Below, piece after piece: positions 33,768 through 40,857 of a stretch of 64,000 nt of DNA. Source of the DNA: Alkalibacter saccharofermentans DSM 14828 (GTDB lineage: Bacteria; Bacillota; Clostridia; Eubacteriales; Alkalibacteraceae); the NCBI RefSeq assembly GCF_900128885.1, contig NZ_FQTU01000012.1, forward strand, positions 8,941 to 72,940, written 5' to 3'. How positions within the stretch are numbered: position 1 is the stretch's first letter; the number at the start of each line of letters is the position of its first letter. A program made the position numbers and the translations under genes. A model generated the notes under the pieces. That model did not search any database. It was not told where the DNA came from and worked only from the letters and a program-made list of their open reading frames with translations.

Positions 33768-35243
33768 TTGAAAATGGGTAAAAAGATTATTGTGGTTTTA
33801 CTGGCTGCCCTAATGATTTTGGCGACAGCGGGATGCGGTCTGATACAGGTGGATACAGAAAAAGATATGGAAAGAGTAGTAATTGAACTGAAAGATGAGG
33901 AGATATTGAAAAGGGAGTTTAACAGCTACCTTACTTATCATAAGATGGTTTATGAATTAAACAGTTATACCTTGCCGGAAGGGGACGATCTAGACCTTTT
34001 AAAGGAAGATATCTTAAATACCATTTCGGAAATCAGAGTTCTAAAAAACAAAGCATTGGAGTTAGAGCTGGAAATAGATTCGGAAGGACTTGACGATGAG
34101 ACCGGAAACTATTTAGACAGCTTTTTAGAAACAATGGGAGAAGATGGGTACGGCTCTTTTCTCGCAGAGAACCACATGGACGAGGAGTCTTTCGAGGAGT
34201 TTTTCAGATCCTATCTTGAGGATATAAGGTATGCAAATGCCGCGATTGAAAACTTCAACAGCGAACTCAACGAAAATAAAGAAGAAGAGCTGTCAAAAGT
34301 GGTTATGACTTTGGATGGCCAAGAGATCCTGAAGGACGAGTTTTACTATCACCTTTCCAAGCTGGAATTCGATTATTATGTCAGTATGGGCTCAGGTCTG
34401 CCTTCGGACCAGGAAAGCCTCACATTTATCTATGATGAGCTTCTCAGCAAGATATCCGAATCCAGGGTCATGTATAAGAAGGCTTTAGATGAAGGGGTGG
34501 AGGTTACTGAAGATGAGATTGGCAAAGAGGTGGAAAACCTGGAGGCTTATTTTGCCACATACTTCGATCAGGAGGCCTTGGAAGGATTTTTATCGGACTA
34601 CTACCTAAGCTTGGATGACTACAATAGATTATTGAAAGAAGAGGCAGTCAGGATAGTCCACATAGAAAAGCTTCAGAAGCAGCTGGAAACGGGTATTGTC
34701 GTTACGTCGGATGAAATAAGCGAGTACTATGAAGATAAAAAATCAAGCTACGACACAAGCAGCATTTCCGCAAAACACATTTTGACAGAGTCTGAATCTT
34801 ACGCTCGGGAATTGATGGATTCAATCAGTGACGCTGAAAGCTTTGAAGAAGCTTTTGAAAAAGCCCAGGATGATGAAAATGTAAGAGAGGCATCTGATCT
34901 TGGGGAATTCACTCATAACCAGATGGTTACCGAATTTGCAGATGCAGCATTTGCCCTTGGCAAAGGGGAGGTAATACAAGAGCCGGTTAAAAGCCAGTAT
35001 GGCTATCACATTATTTACGTATATGACAAAAACGAGGTTGAAATCCCTACCTTGGAAGATAAAACCGATGAAATAAGACAAATCCTGATTGCGGGCAAAG
35101 TAACGGATGAGTATATGTCTCTCAAGGATCGGGCTATGGAAGATGCGGATATAAGCAAAGAAGAGGTTAAAGATCCATTTTTGACTTATCTTGAAGAGCT
35201 TAAGGAGGAGTATAAGGTTAAGACTTATCCCTCGAGATTATAA
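33768..35243 (+). CDS. PrsA/SurA-like lipoprotein with parvulin PPIase domain
   Basis: 491 aa if the TTG at 33768 is used (GAGGAG 8 bases upstream), 489 aa from the ATG at 33774. Lipoprotein signal: GKKIIVVLLAALMILATAGC, lipobox ATAGC. Two similar SurA_N-like segments follow each other, VVIELKDEEILKREFNSYL (about residue 35) and VVMTLDGQEILKDEFYYHL (about residue 185), each with downstream LNTISE/LSKISESRV helices, so the N-terminal domain is duplicated. The parvulin rotamase lies at about 345-435 (ISAKHIL...SQYGYHIIYV). Likely a membrane-anchored foldase for exported proteins. Follows mfd by 31 bases. Confidence 0.85.
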   Translation: MKMGKKIIVVLLAALMILATAGCGLIQVDTEKDMERVVIELKDEEILKREFNSYLTYHKMVYELNSYTLPEGDDLDLLKEDILNTISEIRVLKNKALELELEIDSEGLDDETGNYLDSFLETMGEDGYGSFLAENHMDEESFEEFFRSYLEDIRYANAAIENFNSELNENKEEELSKVVMTLDGQEILKDEFYYHLSKLEFDYYVSMGSGLPSDQESLTFIYDELLSKISESRVMYKKALDEGVEVTEDEIGKEVENLEAYFATYFDQEALEGFLSDYYLSLDDYNRLLKEEAVRIVHIEKLQKQLETGIVVTSDEISEYYEDKKSSYDTSSISAKHILTESESYARELMDSISDAESFEEAFEKAQDDENVREASDLGEFTHNQMVTEFADAAFALGKGEVIQEPVKSQYGYHIIYVYDKNEVEIPTLEDKTDEIRQILIAGKVTDEYMSLKDRAMEDADISKEEVKDPFLTYLEELKEEYKVKTYPSRL

Positions 35244-35257
35244 TAAGTGGAGGAAGT

Positions 35258-36205
35258 ATGAAAAAAACCTTGTTGACCATTATAATTCTTGCAGCATTTA
35301 TCATCTCCGGCTGTCAGTCAGAGCCTAGTGTCTATGCGAGAATTGGCGAAAATGAGATATCAAAAGATTCCTTTGATCAATACATGTTACTAACTAAAAT
35401 TAGCTACGACTTATCTCAAGCTGAGATGCCTCAGTCGGGTGAAGGCCTTGAAACCCTAAAGAAGAATATCCTCGACAATATGGTGGAGGGAGCAGTCCTT
35501 GTGGAAAGCGCTGGAAAACTAGGCATCGAAATTGACGAGGAACAAGCCTTGCAGGAGGCGGAATCATTGCTTGAGATGGTATTGGAAAGCTACGGAGAAG
35601 ATGATTACCAAAAGCTCCTAGATGAATACAGAATCGACAGAAATGATTTCGAGGATTTTGTAAAGAAGCTTTCTGCAGACAATCAAATGATATACGCCCT
35701 TTACGAAAGGGTCACGGAAGGCGTTGAGGCATCTGAAGAGGAAGCCTACCGGCACTATGAAGAAAATATCCGGGTATACAACTACTCCACTGTGCATGCA
35801 AAAGGCTTTGTGTTTACCGCAAGCAATACCGGCGAGGAAGTGCAGGCGAAGCTTGAAAGCGATGAAATGAGCATGGACGAAGCCATCGAGGCTTACAGGG
35901 AAGATAAAAATGTTCTTTATGCGGATGACTTCGGACCTTTGTACTTTACAGATATGGCGGAAGATTTCGCGGAGGAACTATTCGATGCAGGCATAGGGGA
36001 TTTTACCGGACTTGTTGAATCCGAAGGTCTGTATTACCTGGGTTACGTCTACTCAAGGGATGATATGGAGCCTGCAGCGTTTGAAGAAGTTGAGAGCACT
36101 GTATACGAGCGGGTGCTATCCTTAAAGAGAAACGAAGCATATGAGGAATTTTTCCTTCAGGAGAAAGAATCATATGAAATTGAAGTTTATTACGACAAAC
36201 TTTAA
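35258..36205 (+). CDS. SurA_N-like lipoprotein with degenerate rotamase region
   Basis: 315 aa, starting 14 bases after the previous gene. Lipoprotein signal MKKTLLTIIILAAFIISGCQ with lipobox ISGC. The N-terminal part (VYARIGENEISKDSFDQYML, NILDNMVEGAVLVESAGKLGIEID) resembles one SurA_N unit of the upstream protein. The C-terminal part keeps the outline of a parvulin domain (STVHAKGFVF, DDFGPLYFTDMAEDFAEELFDAGIGDFTGLVESEGLYYLGYV in sense, not quoted in full) but lacks the QYGYHII signature, so catalysis is doubtful. Probably a paralogue acting as a chaperone. Terminated right after. Confidence 0.75.
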   Translation: MKKTLLTIIILAAFIISGCQSEPSVYARIGENEISKDSFDQYMLLTKISYDLSQAEMPQSGEGLETLKKNILDNMVEGAVLVESAGKLGIEIDEEQALQEAESLLEMVLESYGEDDYQKLLDEYRIDRNDFEDFVKKLSADNQMIYALYERVTEGVEASEEEAYRHYEENIRVYNYSTVHAKGFVFTASNTGEEVQAKLESDEMSMDEAIEAYREDKNVLYADDFGPLYFTDMAEDFAEELFDAGIGDFTGLVESEGLYYLGYVYSRDDMEPAAFEEVESTVYERVLSLKRNEAYEEFFLQEKESYEIEVYYDKL

Positions 36206-36207
36206 AG

Positions 36208-36235
36208 AAACCGGAGATAAAATCTCCGGTTTTTC
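36208..36235 (+). terminator. Rho-independent terminator after the second lipoprotein gene
   Basis: AAACCGGAGAT pairs with ATCTCCGGTTT around an AAA loop, followed by TTTC. Ends the mfd-lipoprotein run. Confidence 0.92.
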
Positions 36236-36244
36236 AACCTTTTC

Positions 36245-36273
36245 TTTACAAAGAGTCCCATAAGAAGTAAAAT
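36245..36273 (+). promoter_or_regulatory. Predicted promoter of the yabM-mazG unit
   Basis: TTTACA (36245-36250), 17 bases, TAAAAT (36268-36273), immediately after the terminator. Confidence 0.6.
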
Positions 36274-36327
36274 GTTTTATCGGGAAGTACATTAAACAGG
36301 CGCTTATGGCGTTTTTGGAGGAAAAAC

Positions 36328-37926
36328 ATGAGTCGTAGTTCTTATATAAGAGGTGCTGGGATAATTGCTATAGGAGGTATCATCGCAAAGCTCCTGGGAC
36401 TGTTTTTTAAAATACCTATAGGTAGGATTCTAGACAGTTTCGGTTATGGATTGTATTATAATTCCTATAATATCTACAACCTGATGCTGACCATTTCGAT
36501 AATAGGAGTTCCTGTGGCGATATCAAAGATGATAGCAGAAAGAGCTTCTGTCAAAAATTATTTGGGAGTAATGAATGTTTTTAAGATATCTATGCTTTTC
36601 ATGCTCATAGTGGGGAGTGTAGCGTCGTTGACCCTGTTTTTGGGCGCAAACTTCATAATTAAAATAGCGGGGTGGGACGAGGGTACTTATTATGCTCTCC
36701 TTGGACTTGCTTTTGCCCCTTTCTTTGTGTCCTTGCTTTCAGGATTTAGAGGTTTTTTTCAAGGCATGCAGATGATGACGCCTACAGCAATATCTCAGAT
36801 AATAGAGGCATTTGCAAGGGTGCTGCTTGGGATAGGGCTCTGCATTTATCTTACGAATAATTTCGGATATGCCGAAGGTGCAGGAGGTGCCTCTTCGGGA
36901 GCTTTGTTTGGAGCAGTGGCGGCATTTTTGTTTTTGATATTTGCCTGGTATTTATTCATAAAGGATTTCCGAAAGAAAGTGGAAAAAAGCAGCGGCAGGT
37001 TTGCGAAGGAATCCAACAGAAAGCTCGTAAAGAGGCTGCTGCAGATAGCGATACCTGTTACACTGACTTCTGCGGTGGTATCTCTGTTTGGAATCGTAAA
37101 TTCATTTACGTACGTTTCAAGGCTGGCAAAGGCAGGATTTGATCTTAGACAGGCTACAATGATGTTTGGTGATTATGGACTTGCCCAGACGATGATAAAC
37201 GTTCCCTTGACCTTCAGCACTGCGATGTCCATAACTCTGGTGCCTTCCATCAGCGAGTCCTTTGTTCTGAAAAACAAGGCCGCTATAAAGCACAAGACAG
37301 AACTGGGTCTTAGGATGATTCTATTAATAGCTTTGCCTTGTGCTGTGGGACTTTCTGTATTTTCCGAGGAGATATTCGCTCTGCTTTTTCCCAATAGCGC
37401 GTTCGGAGGAGGCATACTGAATTACTTTGCTTTTAGTACCGTTTTGATTATGTTTGCCAATACGCTACAGAGTATCCTTCAGGGAATGGACAAGTTCACA
37501 TTGCCTCTAAAGCATTTGATACCGGGGCTCTTTGTGAATTTAGTGTTTAACTTCATCTTTGTATCCATCCCGGAAATTAATATTTACGGCCTGGTAATAA
37601 GCAATATGTCTGCCTATTTTGTGATTGGAGCTCTCAATTACAAGAGTGTAAGGAAGTATACGAACGTAAGGATAAACCCTGTCCAAACAGTGTTAAAACC
37701 TGTTGCGGCATCGGCGTTTATGGGTTTTTTCGGAATTTTGGCCTATGATTTCCTCAATAATTGGTTAAATAACGCCTTTTCGGTTTTAATTTCTATTTTT
37801 TTATGTATAATAATATATATGGTCAGCCTTATATCTATAAAAGGCCTAACGGAAGAAGAACTAGAGATGTTTCCTGGCCGCAACAGGTTGAGAAAATTTT
37901 TGGGGAAACTGGTTAGAAAGGGTTAA
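36328..37926 (+). CDS. Polysaccharide/lipid flippase of the MVF (MurJ/SpoVB) family
   Basis: 532 aa with about 14 hydrophobic segments. The N-terminal GAGIIAIGGIIAKLLGLFFKIPIGRILD and the GFRGFFQGMQMMTPTAISQIIEAFARV region are characteristic of the YabM/SpoVB branch of the MVF (MOP) superfamily, which flips lipid-linked wall or polysaccharide precursors. In Bacillus the yabM gene also precedes yabN (mazG). Although some relatives are called SpoVB, this position fits YabM, not a dedicated sporulation gene. GGAGG lies upstream of the ATG. Only one base separates it from mazG. Confidence 0.85.
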   Translation: MSRSSYIRGAGIIAIGGIIAKLLGLFFKIPIGRILDSFGYGLYYNSYNIYNLMLTISIIGVPVAISKMIAERASVKNYLGVMNVFKISMLFMLIVGSVASLTLFLGANFIIKIAGWDEGTYYALLGLAFAPFFVSLLSGFRGFFQGMQMMTPTAISQIIEAFARVLLGIGLCIYLTNNFGYAEGAGGASSGALFGAVAAFLFLIFAWYLFIKDFRKKVEKSSGRFAKESNRKLVKRLLQIAIPVTLTSAVVSLFGIVNSFTYVSRLAKAGFDLRQATMMFGDYGLAQTMINVPLTFSTAMSITLVPSISESFVLKNKAAIKHKTELGLRMILLIALPCAVGLSVFSEEIFALLFPNSAFGGGILNYFAFSTVLIMFANTLQSILQGMDKFTLPLKHLIPGLFVNLVFNFIFVSIPEINIYGLVISNMSAYFVIGALNYKSVRKYTNVRINPVQTVLKPVAASAFMGFFGILAYDFLNNWLNNAFSVLISIFLCIIIYMVSLISIKGLTEEELEMFPGRNRLRKFLGKLVRKG

Positions 37927-37927
37927 C

Positions 37928-39391
37928 ATGAAAAATACTATCTACATAGTCGGTCTAGGGCCCGGAGGTCTAGGGCAAATGACCCTTGAAACATATAAAA
38001 TAATCAAAAACAGCAAAAACCTTTATCTAAGGACTGTAAAGCATCCAGCCGCCGAAGAGCTTGCTGGGGAAGGGGTAAAATTCGAAACCTTTGACAGCTT
38101 CTATGAAAAATGTGACAGCTTCGAAGAAGTTTACAAAGCTATAGCTGTTGAATTGTCAAATGTCTGCGTAAATAACCATCAAACGGTGTATGCGGTGCCT
38201 GGGCATCCTTGCTTTGCTGAAAAAAGTGTTGAAATACTCCTTGAAATGTTAGATAATGAACAAGACAAAGTCGAGGTTAAAGTAGTGTCGGCCTTGAGTT
38301 TCCTGGATTCCATGGCGGCGTCGCTTCGCATAGACCCTATATACGGCCTTTATGTCGTGGATGCACTTTCCATAAATGCCAAAGCATTTGAAACTCATTC
38401 CGGCATCATCGTAACTCAAGTATACAATAATTTTGTGGCCTCCGAGTTAAAGTTGTTTTTGATGGATAGTCATTATCCCCAAGACAAGGAAGTTTTCCTC
38501 GTTCACAAGGCAGGGATAATAGGTGAAAAGATTGAAAAGGTCAAGCTTTATGAAATCGATAGATCTGAAGATATCGACTACCTGACGAGTCTCTATATAC
38601 CTCCTGAAAAGGCGAAAAATCCAAGGAGCATGGAATTGCTGCTTGAAACCATGGAAAGACTTAGGAGCGAAGATGGTTGTCCCTGGGACAGAGAGCAGAC
38701 ATTCGCTTCTCTGAGAAAGTATATCATCGAAGAAGCCTATGAAGTGGTTGATGCCATAGAACGGGATGATATCGATGATATCTGCGAAGAGTTGGGTGAT
38801 TTGTTGCTGCAGGTCGTATTTGTAAGTCAGATTGCAAAAGAAGAACATCTCTTTGACCTGGGTGAAGTTGTGGAGTCCATAAATGCAAAGCTTGTCAACA
38901 GGCATCCCCACGTTTTTGGCAACGAAAGCAGAGAAGAATTTTCTATGGAAGTTTGGGAAAAGATAAAGCGGGAGGAAAAGGGATATGAGAAGGTGTCTGA
39001 ACAAATGGACAATCTCCCCAATAGCTTTCCGGTGTATCTGAGGGCTGAGAAGGCTCAAAAAAAAGCGTCTCTAACAGGCTTTGACTGGGAAGATCCTACA
39101 GATGCTCTTGCAAAGGTCAGAGAAGAAGCGGAAGAACTTGAAAAGGCGCTTCTTGAAGATGACAAGAAAAAAATCGATGAAGAGTCAGGAGATCTATTGT
39201 TTGCCGTGATCAATGTTTTGAGACTGGCCAAAGTGGACTTCAGAGAGTCTCTGCAGGGGGCGACTGACAAATTTATTCGAAGGTACAAGCACGTTGAAGC
39301 TCAGGTTTCAAAGAAAGGGATGCTCATGAAGGAGTTGAGCCTAGATGAGCTTGACTTCTACTGGAAAGATGCCAAGGAAAAAGGGCTTTGA
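37928..39391 (+). CDS. mazG: MazG family nucleoside triphosphate pyrophosphohydrolase with tetrapyrrole-methylase domain (YabN type)
   Basis: 487 aa fusion. Residues about 1-220 have the tetrapyrrole methylase fold start (IYIVGLGPGGLGQMTLETYK, VYAVPGHPCFAEKS). Residues about 235-487 carry two MazG segments: the first with CPWDREQTFASL, EEAYEVVDAIE and EELGDLLLQVVF (the metal-binding E-E-E/D pattern), the second with EEAEELEKALLEDD and EESGDLLFAVINVL. MazG hydrolyses NTPs to NMPs, removing aberrant nucleotides. The same fusion is found in Bacillus YabN. The start follows yabM directly, so the two are coupled. Confidence 0.95.
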   Translation: MKNTIYIVGLGPGGLGQMTLETYKIIKNSKNLYLRTVKHPAAEELAGEGVKFETFDSFYEKCDSFEEVYKAIAVELSNVCVNNHQTVYAVPGHPCFAEKSVEILLEMLDNEQDKVEVKVVSALSFLDSMAASLRIDPIYGLYVVDALSINAKAFETHSGIIVTQVYNNFVASELKLFLMDSHYPQDKEVFLVHKAGIIGEKIEKVKLYEIDRSEDIDYLTSLYIPPEKAKNPRSMELLLETMERLRSEDGCPWDREQTFASLRKYIIEEAYEVVDAIERDDIDDICEELGDLLLQVVFVSQIAKEEHLFDLGEVVESINAKLVNRHPHVFGNESREEFSMEVWEKIKREEKGYEKVSEQMDNLPNSFPVYLRAEKAQKKASLTGFDWEDPTDALAKVREEAEELEKALLEDDKKKIDEESGDLLFAVINVLRLAKVDFRESLQGATDKFIRRYKHVEAQVSKKGMLMKELSLDELDFYWKDAKEKGL

Positions 39392-39403
39392 ATGAAGGGA
39401 TAA

Positions 39404-39441
39404 ATATTTTCTTGATTTCCAAGAAAATATCTCAATTATAA
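39404..39441 (+). promoter_or_regulatory. Hairpin and predicted promoter before hup
   Basis: ATATTTTCTTG (39404-39414) pairs with CAAGAAAATAT (39420-39430), an 11-bp AT-rich stem after mazG that may end its transcript. TTGATT (39412-39417) and TTATAA (39436-39441) could form the promoter of hup at 18-base spacing. Confidence 0.4.
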
Positions 39442-39471
39442 ATTTATTATAAGAAATCAGGAGGGTGAAAA

Positions 39472-39747
39472 ATGAACAAAGCTGAATTAATTGCTGCAAT
39501 GACTGAAAAGACGGATATTGCTAAAAAAGACTGCGAAAAGGCGTTGAATGCATTTATCGATGTTGTGACCGAAGAGTTGCAAAAAGGAGATAAAGTATCC
39601 TTGGTAGGTTTTGGAACCTTTGACGTTAGAGAAAGAGCTGAAAGAAAAGGAAGAAATCCGAAGACTATGGAAGAATTGATAATTCCTGCTTCCAAAGCAC
39701 CAGGATTTAAAGCGGGAAAAGCTTTAAAAGATTCAATTAACAAGTAA
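39472..39747 (+). CDS. hup: DNA-binding protein HU
   Basis: 91 aa, normal HU size. A nucleoid-associated dimer that bends DNA. MNKAELIAAMTEKTDIAKKD, the VSLVGFGTFDVRERAERKGRNP arm entry and the FKAGKALKDSIN end are diagnostic; the DNA-intercalating proline lies in IIPASKAPGFKAG. AGGAGGGTG precedes the ATG. In Bacillus hup is elsewhere, but clostridia often have it between mazG and yabO. Strong terminator follows. Confidence 0.97.
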   Translation: MNKAELIAAMTEKTDIAKKDCEKALNAFIDVVTEELQKGDKVSLVGFGTFDVRERAERKGRNPKTMEELIIPASKAPGFKAGKALKDSINK

Positions 39748-39755
39748 TTTTTCTT

Positions 39756-39783
39756 CGGGACTTTATAGTCCCGTTTTTTTTTA
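39756..39783 (+). terminator. Rho-independent terminator after hup
   Basis: CGGGACT (39756-39762), loop TTAT, AGTCCCG (39767-39773), then nine or more T. Strong. Confidence 0.95.
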
Positions 39784-39800
39784 AAAAATTGAGGTGACAT

Positions 39801-40049
39801 ATGAGACTTGATAAATATCTAAAAACCAGCAGGCTTATCAAGCGCAGGACTCTTGCAAAAGAAGCTTGTGACAAAGGAAAGATAACGGTCAATGGAAATG
39901 CGGCAAAAGCCGGAACGGATATTAAGGTCGGTGACGAAATCGCCATCACATTGGGTGCGAGAACAATGACTGTTGTTGTGGAGAGCCTGACTGAACATGT
40001 TAAAAAGGAAGAAGCCCAAAATATGTACAAAGTTAAAGAGCAGCCTTAA
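39801..40049 (+). CDS. rqcP: S4-domain RNA-binding protein RqcP (YabO)
   Basis: 82 aa. The S4 RNA-binding domain occupies residues 1-60 (MRLDKYLKTSRLIKRRTLAK, KITVNGNAAKAG). In Bacillus the orthologue works with RqcH in ribosome quality control, holding the alanine-tailing 50S complex. GAGGTG precedes the ATG. Its stop codon TAA (40047-40049) overlaps the stop codon of the convergent MBL-fold gene, and both lie at the centre of a palindromic terminator. Confidence 0.92.
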   Translation: MRLDKYLKTSRLIKRRTLAKEACDKGKITVNGNAAKAGTDIKVGDEIAITLGARTMTVVVESLTEHVKKEEAQNMYKVKEQP

Positions 40050-40062
40050 GGCTGCTCTTTAA
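40033..40062. terminator. Palindromic bidirectional terminator shared by rqcP and the MBL-fold gene
   Basis: 13-bp arms 40033-40045 and 40050-40062 around TTAA. The left arm ends AGAGCAGCC, the right arm begins GGCTGCTCT. The TTAA centre contains the stop codons of both genes, one on each strand. Confidence 0.85.
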
Positions 40063-40729
40063 ATATAATCTGATTTTTCCCTGACGGAGTCAACAATACG
40101 GTATCGTTAAGTGAAATTTTCTTATCGAGGTCATTGTAGTAGCCGTAATCTCCAAAGGAATGCATGGGTACTAGATGCTCTGGTGAAAGGGTTTTTATAA
40201 AATAGTCGGCGGCAAGCAAGCCGAATTCCTCGAGCCTTGGGTCTACGGGAACAAAAGCAAAATCGATTTCAAGACCTCGGATTTTTTCGAGTTCGTTTTT
40301 AAAATCAGATTCCTCTGCAGCAAGCTCGTCTTCCTTCATTCTCTTCCAGTGCCACCAGTTTAGATCTCCGCTGTGGAAATAGCTTTTGCCATCCAGCCTT
40401 AGGTAAAAGGAAACGCCCCTGTCAGTGCTTCCGAAAGCCTTTATGTATAAAGCACCTAGTGTGACTTCATCATATGGATTCATGATCCATATCCGATTTG
40501 TTGAAATTCTGTCTTCGATGTCATAACCTAGTATGTAGGTGGTATGGTAGTTAGATAGCTTCCTTGCGATATCGGGTGAAAAGTGGTCCTTGTGGCTATG
40601 ACTAGCAAAAAAGACTATGTCCTTGTCCTTGATCTCTTCTAAGTCCGGTTCTTCAATACAGTCGAATAGCAAGGCATACTTTTCGTGGACGACCAAAAAA
40701 CCGCTGTGGGCCAAATGTCTTATGTACAT
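40046..40729 (-). CDS. MBL-fold metallo-hydrolase (UlaG-like), function unknown
   Basis: 227 aa from ATG 40729, with AGGAGGG 6 bases upstream; a TTG 21 bases further out overlaps that site. Metal-binding motif HSHKDH (HxHxDH) near residue 52, the later SGDLNWW aspartate and the PMHSFGD histidine fit the metallo-beta-lactamase fold of the UlaG/PF13483 type, whose members hydrolyse lactones or phosphoesters. An N-terminal YIRHLAHSGFLV strand is typical of this branch. It is divergent from purL, with PurBox-like site 1 near its own promoter, so it may be co-regulated. The substrate is unknown. Confidence 0.8.
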   Translation of the reverse strand: MYIRHLAHSGFLVVHEKYALLFDCIEEPDLEEIKDKDIVFFASHSHKDHFSPDIARKLSNYHTTYILGYDIEDRISTNRIWIMNPYDEVTLGALYIKAFGSTDRGVSFYLRLDGKSYFHSGDLNWWHWKRMKEDELAAEESDFKNELEKIRGLEIDFAFVPVDPRLEEFGLLAADYFIKTLSPEHLVPMHSFGDYGYYNDLDKKISLNDTVLLTPSGKNQIIFKEQP

Positions 40730-40775
40730 TATATCCCTCCTCATGTACAATTATATCAAAAGGACATGGAAATAA

Positions 40776-40827
40776 AAATACGGATATTAATAAAAAACTT
40801 GAAAAAAATGTTCGCATAATTTAATAT
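40776..40827 (+). promoter_or_regulatory. purL promoter with inverted PurBox-like pair
   Basis: Promoter TTGAAA (40799-40804), 17 bases, TAATAT (40822-40827). Box 1 AAATACGGATATT (40776-40788, 10 of 13 to AWWWCCGAACWWT; also 11 of 13 on the other strand one base left) and box 2 AATGTTCGCATAA (40807-40819, 11 of 13 on the reverse strand). The gap is 18 bases, as in Bacillus PurR control sites. Box 2 sits between -35 and -10, fitting repression. Confidence 0.65.
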
Positions 40828-40857
40828 GTAAATAGAAAAAATAAAAGGTGGTTGAAC

